A DNA stretch of 64,000 nucleotides from Flavobacteriaceae bacterium GF1 (lineage in GTDB: Bacteria; Bacteroidota; Bacteroidia; Flavobacteriales; Flavobacteriaceae). This document shows positions 16,597 to 25,899 of this stretch, piece after piece. Within the stretch, counting starts at the first letter, position 1, and every line of letters begins with the position of its first letter. The translations under genes and the position numbers were made by a program. The stretch lies in assembly GCA_009797885.1 (NCBI GenBank), contig WNKP01000002.1, forward strand, positions 1-64,000. Reading direction: 5' to 3'. The notes under the pieces were generated by a model. The model was not told the DNA's origin. It saw only the letters and a program-made list of their open reading frames with translations, and made no database searches.

Positions 16597-16651
16597 TGCA
16601 ATAGTGTTGCAAATATAAGGCTATTGCAATAAATGCGACACTGTTGCATTT
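16597..16651. promoter_or_regulatory. Two or three palindromic operators, putative Zur boxes
   Basis: TGCAATAGTGTTGCA (16597-16611) and TGCGACACTGTTGCA (16634-16648) are inverted-repeat elements. The reverse complement of the first matches the second at 13 of 15 positions. A partial third element (CTATTGCA at 16621-16628) lies between them. The second has perfect AAATGC/GCATTT outer arms. They lie about 160-210 bp upstream of the His-rich lipoprotein gene that opens the Fur-type operon. Assignment to Zur is inference from that position. Confidence 0.6.
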
Positions 16652-17197
16652 GATAAATTAAGTCGATTTAGCTGAAAGAAAGCGGAGCAAAATGGATTTG
16701 TATTGCGGTGCGAAACAAGTGAATGGCGAAATCTATTGTTGTTGGTATACGGATATCATTTCCTTGATACCCGGAACCTATCAAGCAACACGGGATTCGG
16801 TTCGAAAAATTAACAGGACGCAAGTACAGGGGTTTCAAATTCCCAGGCAAGGTTCAATTTTAGGGGCAGTGGAGCGCAAAGGTGACCGTAATGGTATTGA
16901 AAAACAGCGTCCTGGCGTATTCCATTTCTTCACAACAGTTGTAGCATCCATTCACTGTATTTTGTTAAAAAAATGATGGTAAAGGTCAAACGCCAAATGT
17001 TTGTTAAATCACACTTTTTTACTTCGAGAGGATATTCCTAATCTCTACATTTACCAACCATTTAGTTAATCCGTATGGTTAGTATTGCTTTTTCACTAAC
17101 AGATAGGCTTGAGGTGTTTTGCCAACAAACCCACTCAGGACCATAACCATAGGTATCAAAAATCCGAAACATAATCCATCCACTCCCTACAATTGCC
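16652..17197. other. Divergent intergenic region, no convincing gene
   Basis: About 550 bp between the operators and the TonB receptor gene. Short frames exist on both strands but none has a plausible start, domain or signal. An inverted repeat AACCAT...ATGGTT lies at about 17056-17080 upstream of the receptor gene. Another copy of the TGCGACAC-type operator was not seen near the receptor, so its control by the same regulator is uncertain. Confidence 0.4.
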
Positions 17198-19594
17198 ATG
17201 AAAAAAAAACAACGCACTATTTCGCTTTCGAGACTATCCTTGATCACTGTATTGTTTCTTCAATGGTCATCCTTGCATGCCCAAGAAGAATTTACCCTTA
17301 GCGGGACGGTAACTGATGAGGCGACCGGTGAAACGGTACTTGGTGCCAGTATTGCCGTGCCCAATTTAAAGACGGGTGTCGTTACCAATGAATATGGCTT
17401 TTTTTCCCTCACCTTACCCAGTGGCACACACAACCTAATCATAAGTTATTTGGGGTATTCGACCATAAGTCGGGAAATTACCCTGAATCAAAACATGAAG
17501 TTGAACTTTACCATGGTTGAGGAAGCCAATCAACTGGATGAAGTGGTGGTTGTGCAGAATGCGGAAAAAAACAATATTCGAACCCCCCAGATGAGTGTGA
17601 ACAAACTTACTTCCAAAACCATAAAAAAAATTCCGACCGTTTTGGGCGAACCCGATGTTATCCGTTCCATTCTGCTATTACCGGGGGTGAGCAATGCGGG
17701 AGAAGGTGCCTCAGGTTTTAACGTTAGGGGCGGTAGTGCGGACCAAAACCTGATCCTGCTGGATGAAGCCATTGTTTTTAACACCTCCCATTTGTTTGGC
17801 TTCTTTTCGGTGTTCAATACCGATGCCATAAAGGACCTCAATCTTTATAAGGGTGGAATTCCCGCACGCTATGGGGGTCGACTCTCCTCCGTATTGGACA
17901 TTTACCAAAGGGAAGGCAATAATAAGGAGTTTAAAATGAATGGCGGTATTGGGGTCATTTCCAGTAAATTGCTTTTGGAAGGGCCCATAGTAAAGGATAG
18001 AGGGTCTTTTCTTCTTGCGGGAAGGTCTTCTTATGCCCATCTTTTTCTACAGGCAGCCGGCGAAGAGAACCTGGCCTCCTTTTATGATTTAAACACAAAA
18101 ATCAGTTATAAACTCAATGACAACAATAGCCTTTTCCTGTCCGGTTATTTTGGAAGGGACAACTTTCAGATTAGTGATAGCTTTGTGAATACGTACGGAA
18201 ACTCGGTAGCTAACCTGCGGTGGAACCATCTCTTCTCAGAAAAACTATTCTCCAACCTTTCCTTAATATATTCCGATTATTACTATGGTTTGGAATTGGA
18301 TGTCCGGGGTTTTGAATGGGAATCGCATATTATCAATTTCAACCTCAAATACGACTTAAAGCACTACCTATCCAAGCGTATCACCCTGGACTATGGCGTC
18401 AATAATATTTATTACCGTTTCAGACCAGGTGAAATTCGGCCCAACAGCGAGAATTCGGGCATTAATGAGGAAGAGTTTACCAATACCTACGGTAATGAAT
18501 TTGCCGTGTATATTGATGCCGATCACAAAATATCGGATAGGCTTTCGTTACGGTATGGCGTTAGATGGAGCTATTTTAACCGCTTGGGCCAAGACGAATT
18601 CAACGTTTATGAAAATGATACCCCGGTGCTTTACAATGAGGAATTTCAAATTTACCAAAGTGCAACCCCAATAAGGGTAGATCGTTTTGACCGCAGTGAA
18701 AGCCTGGCCGAGTTTACCAATTTCGAGCCCCGTTTTGCCCTATCCTATCTTTTGAACGACAATACCTCGGTAAAGTTGAGCTACAACCGTATGGCGCAAT
18801 ATCTACATTTAATAACAAACACCAACTCCCCAACGCCCTTGGATGTTTGGGCGCCCAGCGGTCCGTATATAGAACCTCAGACGTTAGATCAATATGCGGT
18901 GGGATATTATAAGGATTTTGCCAACCAGGAGTATAGTTTGGAGGTGGAGGCATTCTATAAGGAGATTGATAATCGAATTGATTTTATTGACGGGGCGGAC
19001 ATTATTGCCAATGAAGAAATTGAAACGGTTTTATTGAACGGCGAAGCCAGGGCCTATGGATTGGAAGTGCTCCTCCGTAAAAACCGGGGGCGATTGAACG
19101 GGTGGATTGCCTACACCCTATCCAAATCCGAACAGCGCACCCCTGGAAGAACCCCAAATGAACCGGGAATTAATAATGGGGAATGGTACAATGCCCTTTT
19201 TGATAGGCCCCACGATGTAGCCGTGAACGCATCGTACACCTTTAATGATAAATGGGCCATGAATGCTAATTTTATTTACCAAACGGGCATCCCAACCAAC
19301 CTGCCCATAGGTCAAGTGGAACAGTTGGGATTGACCGTTCCCATTTATGGCGGACGAAATCAAAGCCGCCTCACGGATTATCATCGACTGGATCTCTCGG
19401 TCACCTTGACACCGCGAAAGAACAAGAATCGAAAATGGCAATCGGAATGGGTGTTTGGCTTCTACAATATCTACAATAGACGCAATGCAGCTTCTTACTC
19501 GTTTGAAGAAAACAGGGAGACGGGGCAGAATGAAGCCATACGGACATCGATATTTGGTATTGTCCCCGCCATCAGTTACAATTTTAAATTTTGA
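17198..19594 (+). CDS. TonB-dependent outer-membrane receptor
   Basis: 798 aa. Signal peptide ends WSSLHAQ. Next is a carboxypeptidase-regulatory-like domain (EFTLSGTVTDEATGETVLGAS, about 31-115), then a plug (SILLLPGVSNAGEGASGFNVRGG...GGIPARYGGRLSSVLDI), then a 22-strand barrel ending SYNFKF. It pairs with the DUF4249 lipoprotein three nt downstream. Such receptor/DUF4249 pairs are separate from SusCD. Being divergent from a zinc-type operon, it may import chelated zinc or another metal, but the substrate cannot be read from the sequence. Confidence 0.9.
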   Translation: MKKKQRTISLSRLSLITVLFLQWSSLHAQEEFTLSGTVTDEATGETVLGASIAVPNLKTGVVTNEYGFFSLTLPSGTHNLIISYLGYSTISREITLNQNMKLNFTMVEEANQLDEVVVVQNAEKNNIRTPQMSVNKLTSKTIKKIPTVLGEPDVIRSILLLPGVSNAGEGASGFNVRGGSADQNLILLDEAIVFNTSHLFGFFSVFNTDAIKDLNLYKGGIPARYGGRLSSVLDIYQREGNNKEFKMNGGIGVISSKLLLEGPIVKDRGSFLLAGRSSYAHLFLQAAGEENLASFYDLNTKISYKLNDNNSLFLSGYFGRDNFQISDSFVNTYGNSVANLRWNHLFSEKLFSNLSLIYSDYYYGLELDVRGFEWESHIINFNLKYDLKHYLSKRITLDYGVNNIYYRFRPGEIRPNSENSGINEEEFTNTYGNEFAVYIDADHKISDRLSLRYGVRWSYFNRLGQDEFNVYENDTPVLYNEEFQIYQSATPIRVDRFDRSESLAEFTNFEPRFALSYLLNDNTSVKLSYNRMAQYLHLITNTNSPTPLDVWAPSGPYIEPQTLDQYAVGYYKDFANQEYSLEVEAFYKEIDNRIDFIDGADIIANEEIETVLLNGEARAYGLEVLLRKNRGRLNGWIAYTLSKSEQRTPGRTPNEPGINNGEWYNALFDRPHDVAVNASYTFNDKWAMNANFIYQTGIPTNLPIGQVEQLGLTVPIYGGRNQSRLTDYHRLDLSVTLTPRKNKNRKWQSEWVFGFYNIYNRRNAASYSFEENRETGQNEAIRTSIFGIVPAISYNFKF

Positions 19595-19597
19595 TTC

Positions 19598-20434
19598 ATG
19601 AAAAAGATTTTCCATATAGTGGCCTTGACCCTTGTTTTGACGAGTTGCGAAGATGTAGTGGATTTGGATACGCCAACCGGCGAGGTCCGTTTGAATATTG
19701 ATGCCCACTTTAGGGTCTATACCCAAGAAGTACCGGTTAGGGCCACGGGACAAGTGGTCATCACGGAAACCGTTAACTTTTTTGAGGAAAACATCCCTAC
19801 CGTCAGTGGAGCGAACGTGACCATAACGGAACGGGGGACAGGTGTGGTCCATATTCTTGAGGAAACAGAGCAAGGCTCGGGAGTATACGAAGCGGACAAT
19901 CTCAATTTCCTGAACAATTTTGAAGAGACCTTTGATTTTAGCGTAGCAGTTGACGGCCAATTGTACTCGGCAACTGCCCAAACCATACCAACAGCACCCA
20001 TAATCAATATTAAACAGGGGGATCTTGAAATTTTTGGTGAGGAAGATCTGGAAATTATTGTAACGATATCGGATAATCCGGACCGTAGGGATTTTTACCT
20101 TTTTGATTTCGGATTTGCCCTGTATACCCCATTGGACGATCAATTTTTTGATGGAAATGATTTTGAGTTTTCCTTTCTATACACAGAAGACGATGAAGTG
20201 GACCTTCAACCCGGGGATGTGATAACAGTGATCAGTGATGGGATAGACGAACAGTTTTTTAACTATATGGAATTGTTATTGGAACAAGCCGATGGGGGTG
20301 GCGCAATTTTTAGCAGTCCACCGGCCACGGTCCGTGGCAATATTGTCAATCAAACCGATATGGGGAATATTGCCTTTGGTTATTTTCGTGTTTCCGAAGC
20401 AATTGCCCAGGACTACACTGTTCTGGAAGACTGA
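19598..20434 (+). CDS. DUF4249 lipoprotein, partner of TonB receptor
   Basis: 278 aa. Lipoprotein signal IVALTLVLTSC, then EDVVDLDTPTGEVRLNIDA and a beta-sandwich typical of DUF4249 proteins, very acidic (pI clearly low). It starts 3 nt after the receptor stop, so co-transcribed. DUF4249 proteins are thought to be surface lipoproteins capping or assisting the neighbouring receptor; no biochemical role is established that I can cite. Confidence 0.8.
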   Translation: MKKIFHIVALTLVLTSCEDVVDLDTPTGEVRLNIDAHFRVYTQEVPVRATGQVVITETVNFFEENIPTVSGANVTITERGTGVVHILEETEQGSGVYEADNLNFLNNFEETFDFSVAVDGQLYSATAQTIPTAPIINIKQGDLEIFGEEDLEIIVTISDNPDRRDFYLFDFGFALYTPLDDQFFDGNDFEFSFLYTEDDEVDLQPGDVITVISDGIDEQFFNYMELLLEQADGGGAIFSSPPATVRGNIVNQTDMGNIAFGYFRVSEAIAQDYTVLED

Positions 20435-20562
20435 TTTTTGTTTGCATAGGGACGAATGATCCTATTTTTTTTGCAATTTGAGACAGAATCCTCAAATTGT
20501 GGAATAGTTCGATAAAAGTTCAAATAAACGATTGCTCATTGTAGTATACTATAAAAAGTGTT

Positions 20563-21153
20563 GTGAAATCAGACGATATTACATCCAACTTAAGAATTGA
20601 AGCTCTTTCCAGGGATAATTGGGGAAAACTGCTGGAACTCTTCGGTGAAAAAGGAGCCGGGGCAAATTGCTGGTGTATGCACTTTAGGTTACACAAAGCG
20701 GAACACGAGGAGGGAAAGTACAATAATGGCAACAAAAATGCCCTTAAAAAGCTGGTTTGGGACAATAGATCAACTGGACTCATCGGTTTTTATGATGATG
20801 TTCCCGTTGCATGGTGTGCACTTTCCCCTCGGCAGGATTTTACCAGATTGGAAAAATCAAGGGTACACAAACCAATTGATGACAAAGAAGTTTGGTCCAT
20901 ACCATGTACCTTCGTCGCCAAAGAATACCGAAAACATGGTATTTCGGTCGAGCTTTTAAAAGGTGCCGTGGATTATGCCAGGGAAAAAGGAATAGAAATC
21001 CTAGAAGCCTACCCGACCATTCCAACCCAAGATAAATTACCGGATGGCTTTTTGTGGATAGGTCATTATAGTTCTTTTGAAAAAGCAGGTTTTGAAATTG
21101 TGGATAGGACTTCCAAACATCGACCTATGGTTAGGTATTATTTCAAAAAGTAA
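20563..21153 (+). CDS. GNAT-family acetyltransferase
   Basis: 196 aa, GTG start at 20563, 28 nt after a junction motif. The acetyl-CoA binding strand/loop is IPCTFVAKEYRKHGISVELLKGAVDYAREKG (central part about residues 112-140), a GNAT motif A with K-x-x-G-I. A CWCMHFRLHKAE segment near the N-terminus is typical of a GNAT subgroup seen in mobile contexts, some near resistance genes. The substrate is unknown. Confidence 0.7.
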   Translation: MKSDDITSNLRIEALSRDNWGKLLELFGEKGAGANCWCMHFRLHKAEHEEGKYNNGNKNALKKLVWDNRSTGLIGFYDDVPVAWCALSPRQDFTRLEKSRVHKPIDDKEVWSIPCTFVAKEYRKHGISVELLKGAVDYAREKGIEILEAYPTIPTQDKLPDGFLWIGHYSSFEKAGFEIVDRTSKHRPMVRYYFKK

Positions 21154-21172
21154 AGTTCAAAAAACGATTAAG

Positions 21173-21379
21173 TTGCGACCATTTTTTCCAATCATAAGAA
21201 GGCTTTTGAGGCAACTGTTTTGGGTACTCTTGGCGGTCTTTACAATCTCAGTGTTTCTATGCATTTGGAATGCCAAAATCCTGTACATAAGTTTTTACCT
21301 TTTTATATGGGGTATCATTCCTGTTGGCCTGATATTGCTAATAGACCTCATCGCACGAAAATTTAATTATATCGAGTAG
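21173..21379 (+). CDS. Small membrane protein, 68 aa
   Basis: I favour the TTG at 21173, four bases after a junction motif, rather than an upstream ATG that would overlap the acetyltransferase by about 75 bp. The product begins LRPFFPIIRRLLRQ, then has two hydrophobic helices (LFWVLLAVFTISVFLCIW and FYLFIWGIIPVGLILLIDL) and a basic tail. Two-pass inner-membrane protein, unknown function. Confidence 0.45.
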   Translation: MRPFFPIIRRLLRQLFWVLLAVFTISVFLCIWNAKILYISFYLFIWGIIPVGLILLIDLIARKFNYIE

Positions 21380-21611
21380 ATATCGCTTAAAGAAAGTTCA
21401 ATTTAACGATTGATAGAAAACCCTGTCTAGCTTTAATGAATAAGGACCCCCTGTATCACAAACGGGATTATCACCCATGTCCCAAATCACTGCAATACAA
21501 ATCGATATAAAATAGATTGATCCTTATGAGGCTCTTTCGTATTTTTTTTGGAAGCCCTATGTATTTATGGCACTATTATTTCTATAAACAGTGAAAATCA
21601 ACTTCAAAATC

Positions 21612-21908
21612 ATGAAAAAAGCTATTTTATTGTTGTGTTTTGCCCTTGGAGTAAGCACAATGTCCCACGCACAGTATAAAGAAAGTAGCGCGGACATCAC
21701 AGCCGCTTATGTTCGTAAAAATAGGGACAAGGTCTATTCACTTGCACAGGATAGATTGGAGGATATGTGCTCTGGTTGTTACGTGATAACTAAAAGGGAA
21801 CTCTATGAAAGTCGTACATATAAAATTCATTTTAAGGGGAATGGCCAAATAGGGGAACTTCAATATGATGGTAAAAAAGCAAAGTTTAAGAAACTATTGT
21901 GGCATTAA
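21612..21908 (+). CDS. Small secreted protein, 98 aa
   Basis: ATG at 21612 gives a clean signal peptide (KKAILLLCFALGVSTMSHAQ). The mature 78 residues hold a CSGC motif (about residues 53-56) and a basic C-terminus. No family is recognised. The two Cys could form a redox-active or structural disulfide. Confidence 0.55.
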   Translation: MKKAILLLCFALGVSTMSHAQYKESSADITAAYVRKNRDKVYSLAQDRLEDMCSGCYVITKRELYESRTYKIHFKGNGQIGELQYDGKKAKFKKLLWH

Positions 21909-22016
21909 CTTGGTTTCAAGATAAAACTTGATTTGGATTACAAACATTTTTTGTTACTGCTCTTATCGGTCTGCCATACTATTTTTACTGATACCCATTG
22001 GTGCTCCAACCAATAG

Positions 22017-23957
22017 TTAGGCCAAGTTTGATTTGAAGGGAATCCATAGTTCTACCGTTGTTCCCTTTCCTCCTTCGTTCTCCTCAATGCTTACTTTAGA
22101 TTTGGTTTTCAGCGTCTTGGAATAAATCTGTAATCGTTTTCTTATAATATCGTTGGATACGGATAAGGACGCTTTTCTTGGGGTTTTGTTTTGAGCGCCA
22201 TCCCTGTTGGAAATACCCCGGCCATTATCATTGATTGTACAACGGATTAATTGTTCACCGAATTTCATTTCAAAAAAGAGTTTCAGTTCATTTTTCTTCC
22301 CGTAATCAAAACCATGTTTAATGGCATTTTCAATTAAGGGTTGCAAAAGCATTGGGGGAATCAATACCGCATCAAGATCTGTAAAGTCTTTGTATTCTAT
22401 GGAATAGCTAAATTCTTTGGAGAATTTTGATTCTAAATTCATATAATACTGTATGGCCTCTATTTCTTTTTTAAACGAGGCTAATTCCTGCAACGAATTT
22501 TCCAATACAATGCGCAATAAACTACTAAATCCTAGCAGATAAGGTTTCGCTTTTTCTGGGGTTTTTAAAAACTGGTTGTAAATGGAGTTCAAGGAGTTGA
22601 AAATGAAATGCGGGTGCAGCTGGGATCGCAAAAGACGTTGTTCCAAATGTGTCTGGTAGTACCTGGTCTTCATATTTTTTTGGCGGATCAACAAAAAAGT
22701 GATGCCTCCAAGGACCATTACAAAACCAACAATTCCATACGTAGTGATTCTTTGTTGACTTAGCCGCAATTCCTTGTTGGTATTGGATAAAGCCAGTTTT
22801 GAGATCTCAGCTTCCTTGTTCTCCAATTGAAACTTCGCCTCAAGTTCCCCCAAATTTTCCGTGAGCACTTTTCTATGGATTTGTTTTTCAAGAAGATTTT
22901 TCTGAAGCGCAACATCGAATGCCTTTTTGTAATCTCCCTTAGTTTGATACGCCTCAAGTTTCATATCATGAATGGTAGTCATCAAGTACAAGTAGGCTCT
23001 GTCGTCCAATGGTATATCCATTTGATCAATACTATCATTAATTTTTTGTAACTCTAGAAGAACACCATTTGGATCAAGTGGGATATCGGAATAAAGTGCA
23101 TACGTTTGGCGAAAGGCTTCCGAAATCTTATAGCGATTAGGTATTCTGTGGTAGGATTTGAATGTTCTTATGGTTTTAACCAAATTGTAATAATGTAAGG
23201 TAGAGTCATTATTTCCCATTTCGCGATAAACTGTCCCAATGTTTCCATACATCCAAGACTTGTACTCCTCATAAAATTCATCTGATTTAAATTTGTCCTC
23301 TACAAGGAGCAATCCATTTTTAAAGTGGTAAAGGGAGGAATCAAGTTTGTTGTTAAAAAAGTTGATCATGCCGAGGTTATGGTATACCCTCCAGCCTTCA
23401 CGAGCCATGAACCAGTCATCATCCAGGACCGAAGTGTAGTACTTTTTTGCAAAGTTGAGGTAGCCAATTTTATAATATGAATCTGCAATATCCCTTCTAA
23501 AATAGGGCTCATAAGTGCTTTTTTTCTTGTAAAGTTCACTGCCTTGAATGGCGTATTTCAAGCCTTTAATGTTATATTGAAGCGCTTCTTTGTGATTGCC
23601 GCTGAGTCGGCTGTACCAACCCAAAATAAAATATGGCTTGATTAACTCATTAATTTGGTAGGGACCCATTTCCGAATGCTCACGATTAAATGTCACCGCT
23701 TTGTTTGCAAAGTATAAAGCGGAATCCCGGTTGTTTTCGGTACTAAAAAAATAATAGGCCTTATGGCAGTAATATTTACTCCACCCTTTTAACCTGTCGT
23801 TGTTTTCGAGCGCTTTTTTAAACTCTTTTAGCTTATTGGGTGTTATTTGTCCCATTCGAAAAGTATCAATATAGGCCTGGGTATACTTTGACTGCTGTGC
23901 TAATAAACTCATGGGAAAAAGCAGGAGTAGGATGAAGGATGAGAGGGCTTTTGACAT
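22017..23957 (-). CDS. LytS-type sensor histidine kinase with TPR sensor
   Basis: 646 aa. Signal peptide (to LLAQ) is followed by about 350 residues of TPR-like helices in the periplasm. One transmembrane helix follows (GIVGFVMVLGGITFLLI, about 408-425), then a His_kinase domain with LRSQLHPHFIFNSLNSIYNQF (phospho-acceptor H) and an HATPase part (LIENAIKHGFDYG, INDNGRGIS). Divergent from the LytTR regulator at 24005, 47 bp apart. The pair probably forms one signalling system. The ligand is unknown. Confidence 0.88.
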   Translation of the reverse strand: MSKALSSFILLLLFPMSLLAQQSKYTQAYIDTFRMGQITPNKLKEFKKALENNDRLKGWSKYYCHKAYYFFSTENNRDSALYFANKAVTFNREHSEMGPYQINELIKPYFILGWYSRLSGNHKEALQYNIKGLKYAIQGSELYKKKSTYEPYFRRDIADSYYKIGYLNFAKKYYTSVLDDDWFMAREGWRVYHNLGMINFFNNKLDSSLYHFKNGLLLVEDKFKSDEFYEEYKSWMYGNIGTVYREMGNNDSTLHYYNLVKTIRTFKSYHRIPNRYKISEAFRQTYALYSDIPLDPNGVLLELQKINDSIDQMDIPLDDRAYLYLMTTIHDMKLEAYQTKGDYKKAFDVALQKNLLEKQIHRKVLTENLGELEAKFQLENKEAEISKLALSNTNKELRLSQQRITTYGIVGFVMVLGGITFLLIRQKNMKTRYYQTHLEQRLLRSQLHPHFIFNSLNSIYNQFLKTPEKAKPYLLGFSSLLRIVLENSLQELASFKKEIEAIQYYMNLESKFSKEFSYSIEYKDFTDLDAVLIPPMLLQPLIENAIKHGFDYGKKNELKLFFEMKFGEQLIRCTINDNGRGISNRDGAQNKTPRKASLSVSNDIIRKRLQIYSKTLKTKSKVSIEENEGGKGTTVELWIPFKSNLA

Positions 23958-24004
23958 GGTTCTACTAATTATTTTTTATTAAATTAAACAAGGAGTTTAG
24001 CCAG

Positions 24005-24754
24005 ATGAAAATAAAAACCGTAGTAGTCGAAGATGATAAAGATACATTGGAAAGGCTAAGTTCAATCCTCACCGATTGTTTTTCTGAGATAGCCGTAGTG
24101 GGGTCTGCCGGGACTAAAGACGAGGCTCTGACGCTACTTAGCTCCGCACAACCACAATTGGCTGTGCTGGACATCGAACTTAAGAATGGCAGCGCCTTTG
24201 AGGTGTTGGACGAGTTAAACACGGAGGGTTTGGATATCGTTTTTGTAACCGCATACAACAAGTATCTTCAGCTTGCTATGCAACATTATGCTTTTTACTA
24301 TTTGTTAAAACCCTTTCATGATTTGGAATTTGTTAAGGTGATTCGGCGTTATCTGGATGATATCAAAAGAAAACAATCCTTGCTAAGACCACGGTACTTT
24401 GAATTGCAAGAGTTCTTAAAAGAACAAGCCCCTAAACTGCTTATAAACACAGGGAAACAACATGTGTTTTTAGTTTTGAGGAATATCGTAAAATGTACGG
24501 CGAGTGGTAATTACACCTATTTTGAGTTGAACAATTCCAAGAAATATCTCGGCAACAATACCTTAAAGCACTATACGGAAATCCTGGAGTATCGCGGTTT
24601 TTTTAGAGTAAACCGACAGGTGTTGGTCAATCTGGACTATGTTGAAACCATTTATAAACGTCAGGCACTTATTTTGCATAATGGAGAGCGGTTACATATC
24701 TCTTCGGGAAATAGGGAAAGATTACACGAGGTAATTCGGCAGTTTTCCCAGTAA
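24005..24754 (+). CDS. LytTR-family response regulator
   Basis: 249 aa. Receiver domain with acidic pocket VVEDDKD, phospho-acceptor Asp in LAVLDIELKNG (about residue 57) and Lys in YLLKPFHD. Then a LytTR DNA-binding domain (CTASGNYTYFELNNSKKYL...GFFRVNRQVLVNLDYV). Partner of the divergent kinase at 22017. The targets may include the small secreted protein downstream, but no LytTR direct repeats were identified with confidence. Confidence 0.9.
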   Translation: MKIKTVVVEDDKDTLERLSSILTDCFSEIAVVGSAGTKDEALTLLSSAQPQLAVLDIELKNGSAFEVLDELNTEGLDIVFVTAYNKYLQLAMQHYAFYYLLKPFHDLEFVKVIRRYLDDIKRKQSLLRPRYFELQEFLKEQAPKLLINTGKQHVFLVLRNIVKCTASGNYTYFELNNSKKYLGNNTLKHYTEILEYRGFFRVNRQVLVNLDYVETIYKRQALILHNGERLHISSGNRERLHEVIRQFSQ

Positions 24755-24923
24755 TCCTAAAATCCTAACTACTCACAGGGGATTTTTCTTTCTTTAAATG
24801 TTTTTTTATCCTACATGTAGGTTGCCTTTTTATCTTCGAATGGAGTTCGGATTCGTAGTGAAAGAGCCCAATTGGACGTCTCAAATATTTTTCGTTTTAA
24901 CCCATTAAATCAAAAGTAAAATC

Positions 24924-25256
24924 ATGAAAACGTTTGTAATATTAATTTTTGCAGTATTTACCTATCAATCCTCCACGGCACAGATCACTGATTACTACCA
25001 ACAAGGATACAACACAGGTTGTCGGTTAGCCCAGGAATATTCGGAAGGGGTTACCAGTAACTTTACGATTTATCAGAATACAATCACTGATGGAAATTTA
25101 CCTTCTGAGTATCGGAATGGTGTTAGAGAGGGTTGGGTCAATTGTCTTACAACTGGCGGGGATCGCGGTTCTTATGCCCCTTGCGAAGGCGCAGACCGCA
25201 GGAATATTTTCTGTTGGGCAGGATTTCCAAAGAAGCCAAAACAAAGCTCCAAGTAA
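24924..25256 (+). CDS. Small secreted protein, 110 aa
   Basis: Signal peptide MKTFVILIFAVFTYQSSTAQ. The mature part has four Cys (GCRL, NCLT, PCEG, FCWAG) that could make two disulfides. Unknown family. Placed just downstream of the LytTR regulator with a 170-bp promoter-sized gap containing the palindrome cctacatgtagg. Confidence 0.55.
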   Translation: MKTFVILIFAVFTYQSSTAQITDYYQQGYNTGCRLAQEYSEGVTSNFTIYQNTITDGNLPSEYRNGVREGWVNCLTTGGDRGSYAPCEGADRRNIFCWAGFPKKPKQSSK

Positions 25257-25519
25257 GTATCCAGGTAACCCAACAGGGATATGAACTTCTTATGTTGTGG
25301 GTGCTGATTTCCATACCCTTATCAAAAAGGAGGCCTTGGTTGCCTGGACAATGTCGTAACTAGAAGCTTCCCGATATGGATAAGGAATACTATTTCGGAT
25401 AAGCCGGACCAGAAAATTGGTACCCACTTTTAAATGTGCCCAATGGTTCATGTGTATTAACACAAACCGTTGGCAGTAATTACTCCGACTAAGAATCACA
25501 AAAACTTTGGTCGGGGTTT

Positions 25520-25681
25520 TTAGTTTAACGCATTTTGAAGCACTCGATAAGCATCAAGTCCAGTAAATAAACTCCGGTTAGGTGTCTCGCGGAGCCTTCT
25601 GTAAATGTTGTCCTTGGGGATACGGTCAGACAGCCCGAAGCTGAGGAACGGTTTTTAGTTATAGTTCTTCCTGCCTTGCAT
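25520..25681 (-). pseudogene. Insertion-sequence transposase remnant (N-terminus)
   Basis: ATG at 25681 gives MQGRKNYN, then a stop, then PFLSFGLSDRIPKDNIYRRL and RETPNRSLF. The F-x-LSDR-I/VP-x-x-N-x-YRRL pattern is the N-terminal signature I associate with a Flavobacteriia transposase family near IS1182. Only about 54 codons remain, with one nonsense mutation. The surrounding 25260-25900 holds no other gene. At 25459-25475 there is CCGTTGGCAGTAATTAC, similar to the GTTGNCA element in the cassette array. Confidence 0.5.
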
Positions 25682-25899
25682 ACCCTAAGGTACCGATTTC
25701 CGGACACTCGTGAAAACGGGTGTTGATGAATATCATAATTGTTCAGCAGCTTTTTTCTTAGCCTTCTCTTAATTGGGTATGCAAGACGCTGAACAAGGGG
25801 TTTTCCGGTTCTGGCAAATCAAAATACTTATGAAATTTCGATATCGAATTAAATTGGATTTTTCAATTTACAGTTTTTAAGGAAGTAAATTTTGTTTGG

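Larger units (their letters stand above)
20515..21415 (+). repeat. Second set of three junction motifs
   Basis: Plus-strand copies of the same motif as at 1.3-7.2 kb lie at 20515-20535, 21152-21169 and 21393-21412. They again bracket single genes (the acetyltransferase and the 68-aa membrane protein), and the second and third follow the upstream stop codon within 15 nt. The core AAAGTTCAAATAAACGATTGC at 20515 matches the copy at 7199-7220 almost perfectly, 13 kb away on the other strand. Confidence 0.7.

Noticed and set aside
16692-16976. 94-codon plus-strand frame in the divergent intergenic region
   Set aside because: No ribosome-binding site, domain, signal or frame-specific composition; it overlaps the expected promoter area.
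19118-20143. 341-codon open frame on the minus strand
   Set aside because: It lies antisense to the TonB receptor and DUF4249 genes, has no recognisable domain or proper start, and its length is explained by codon bias of the real genes.
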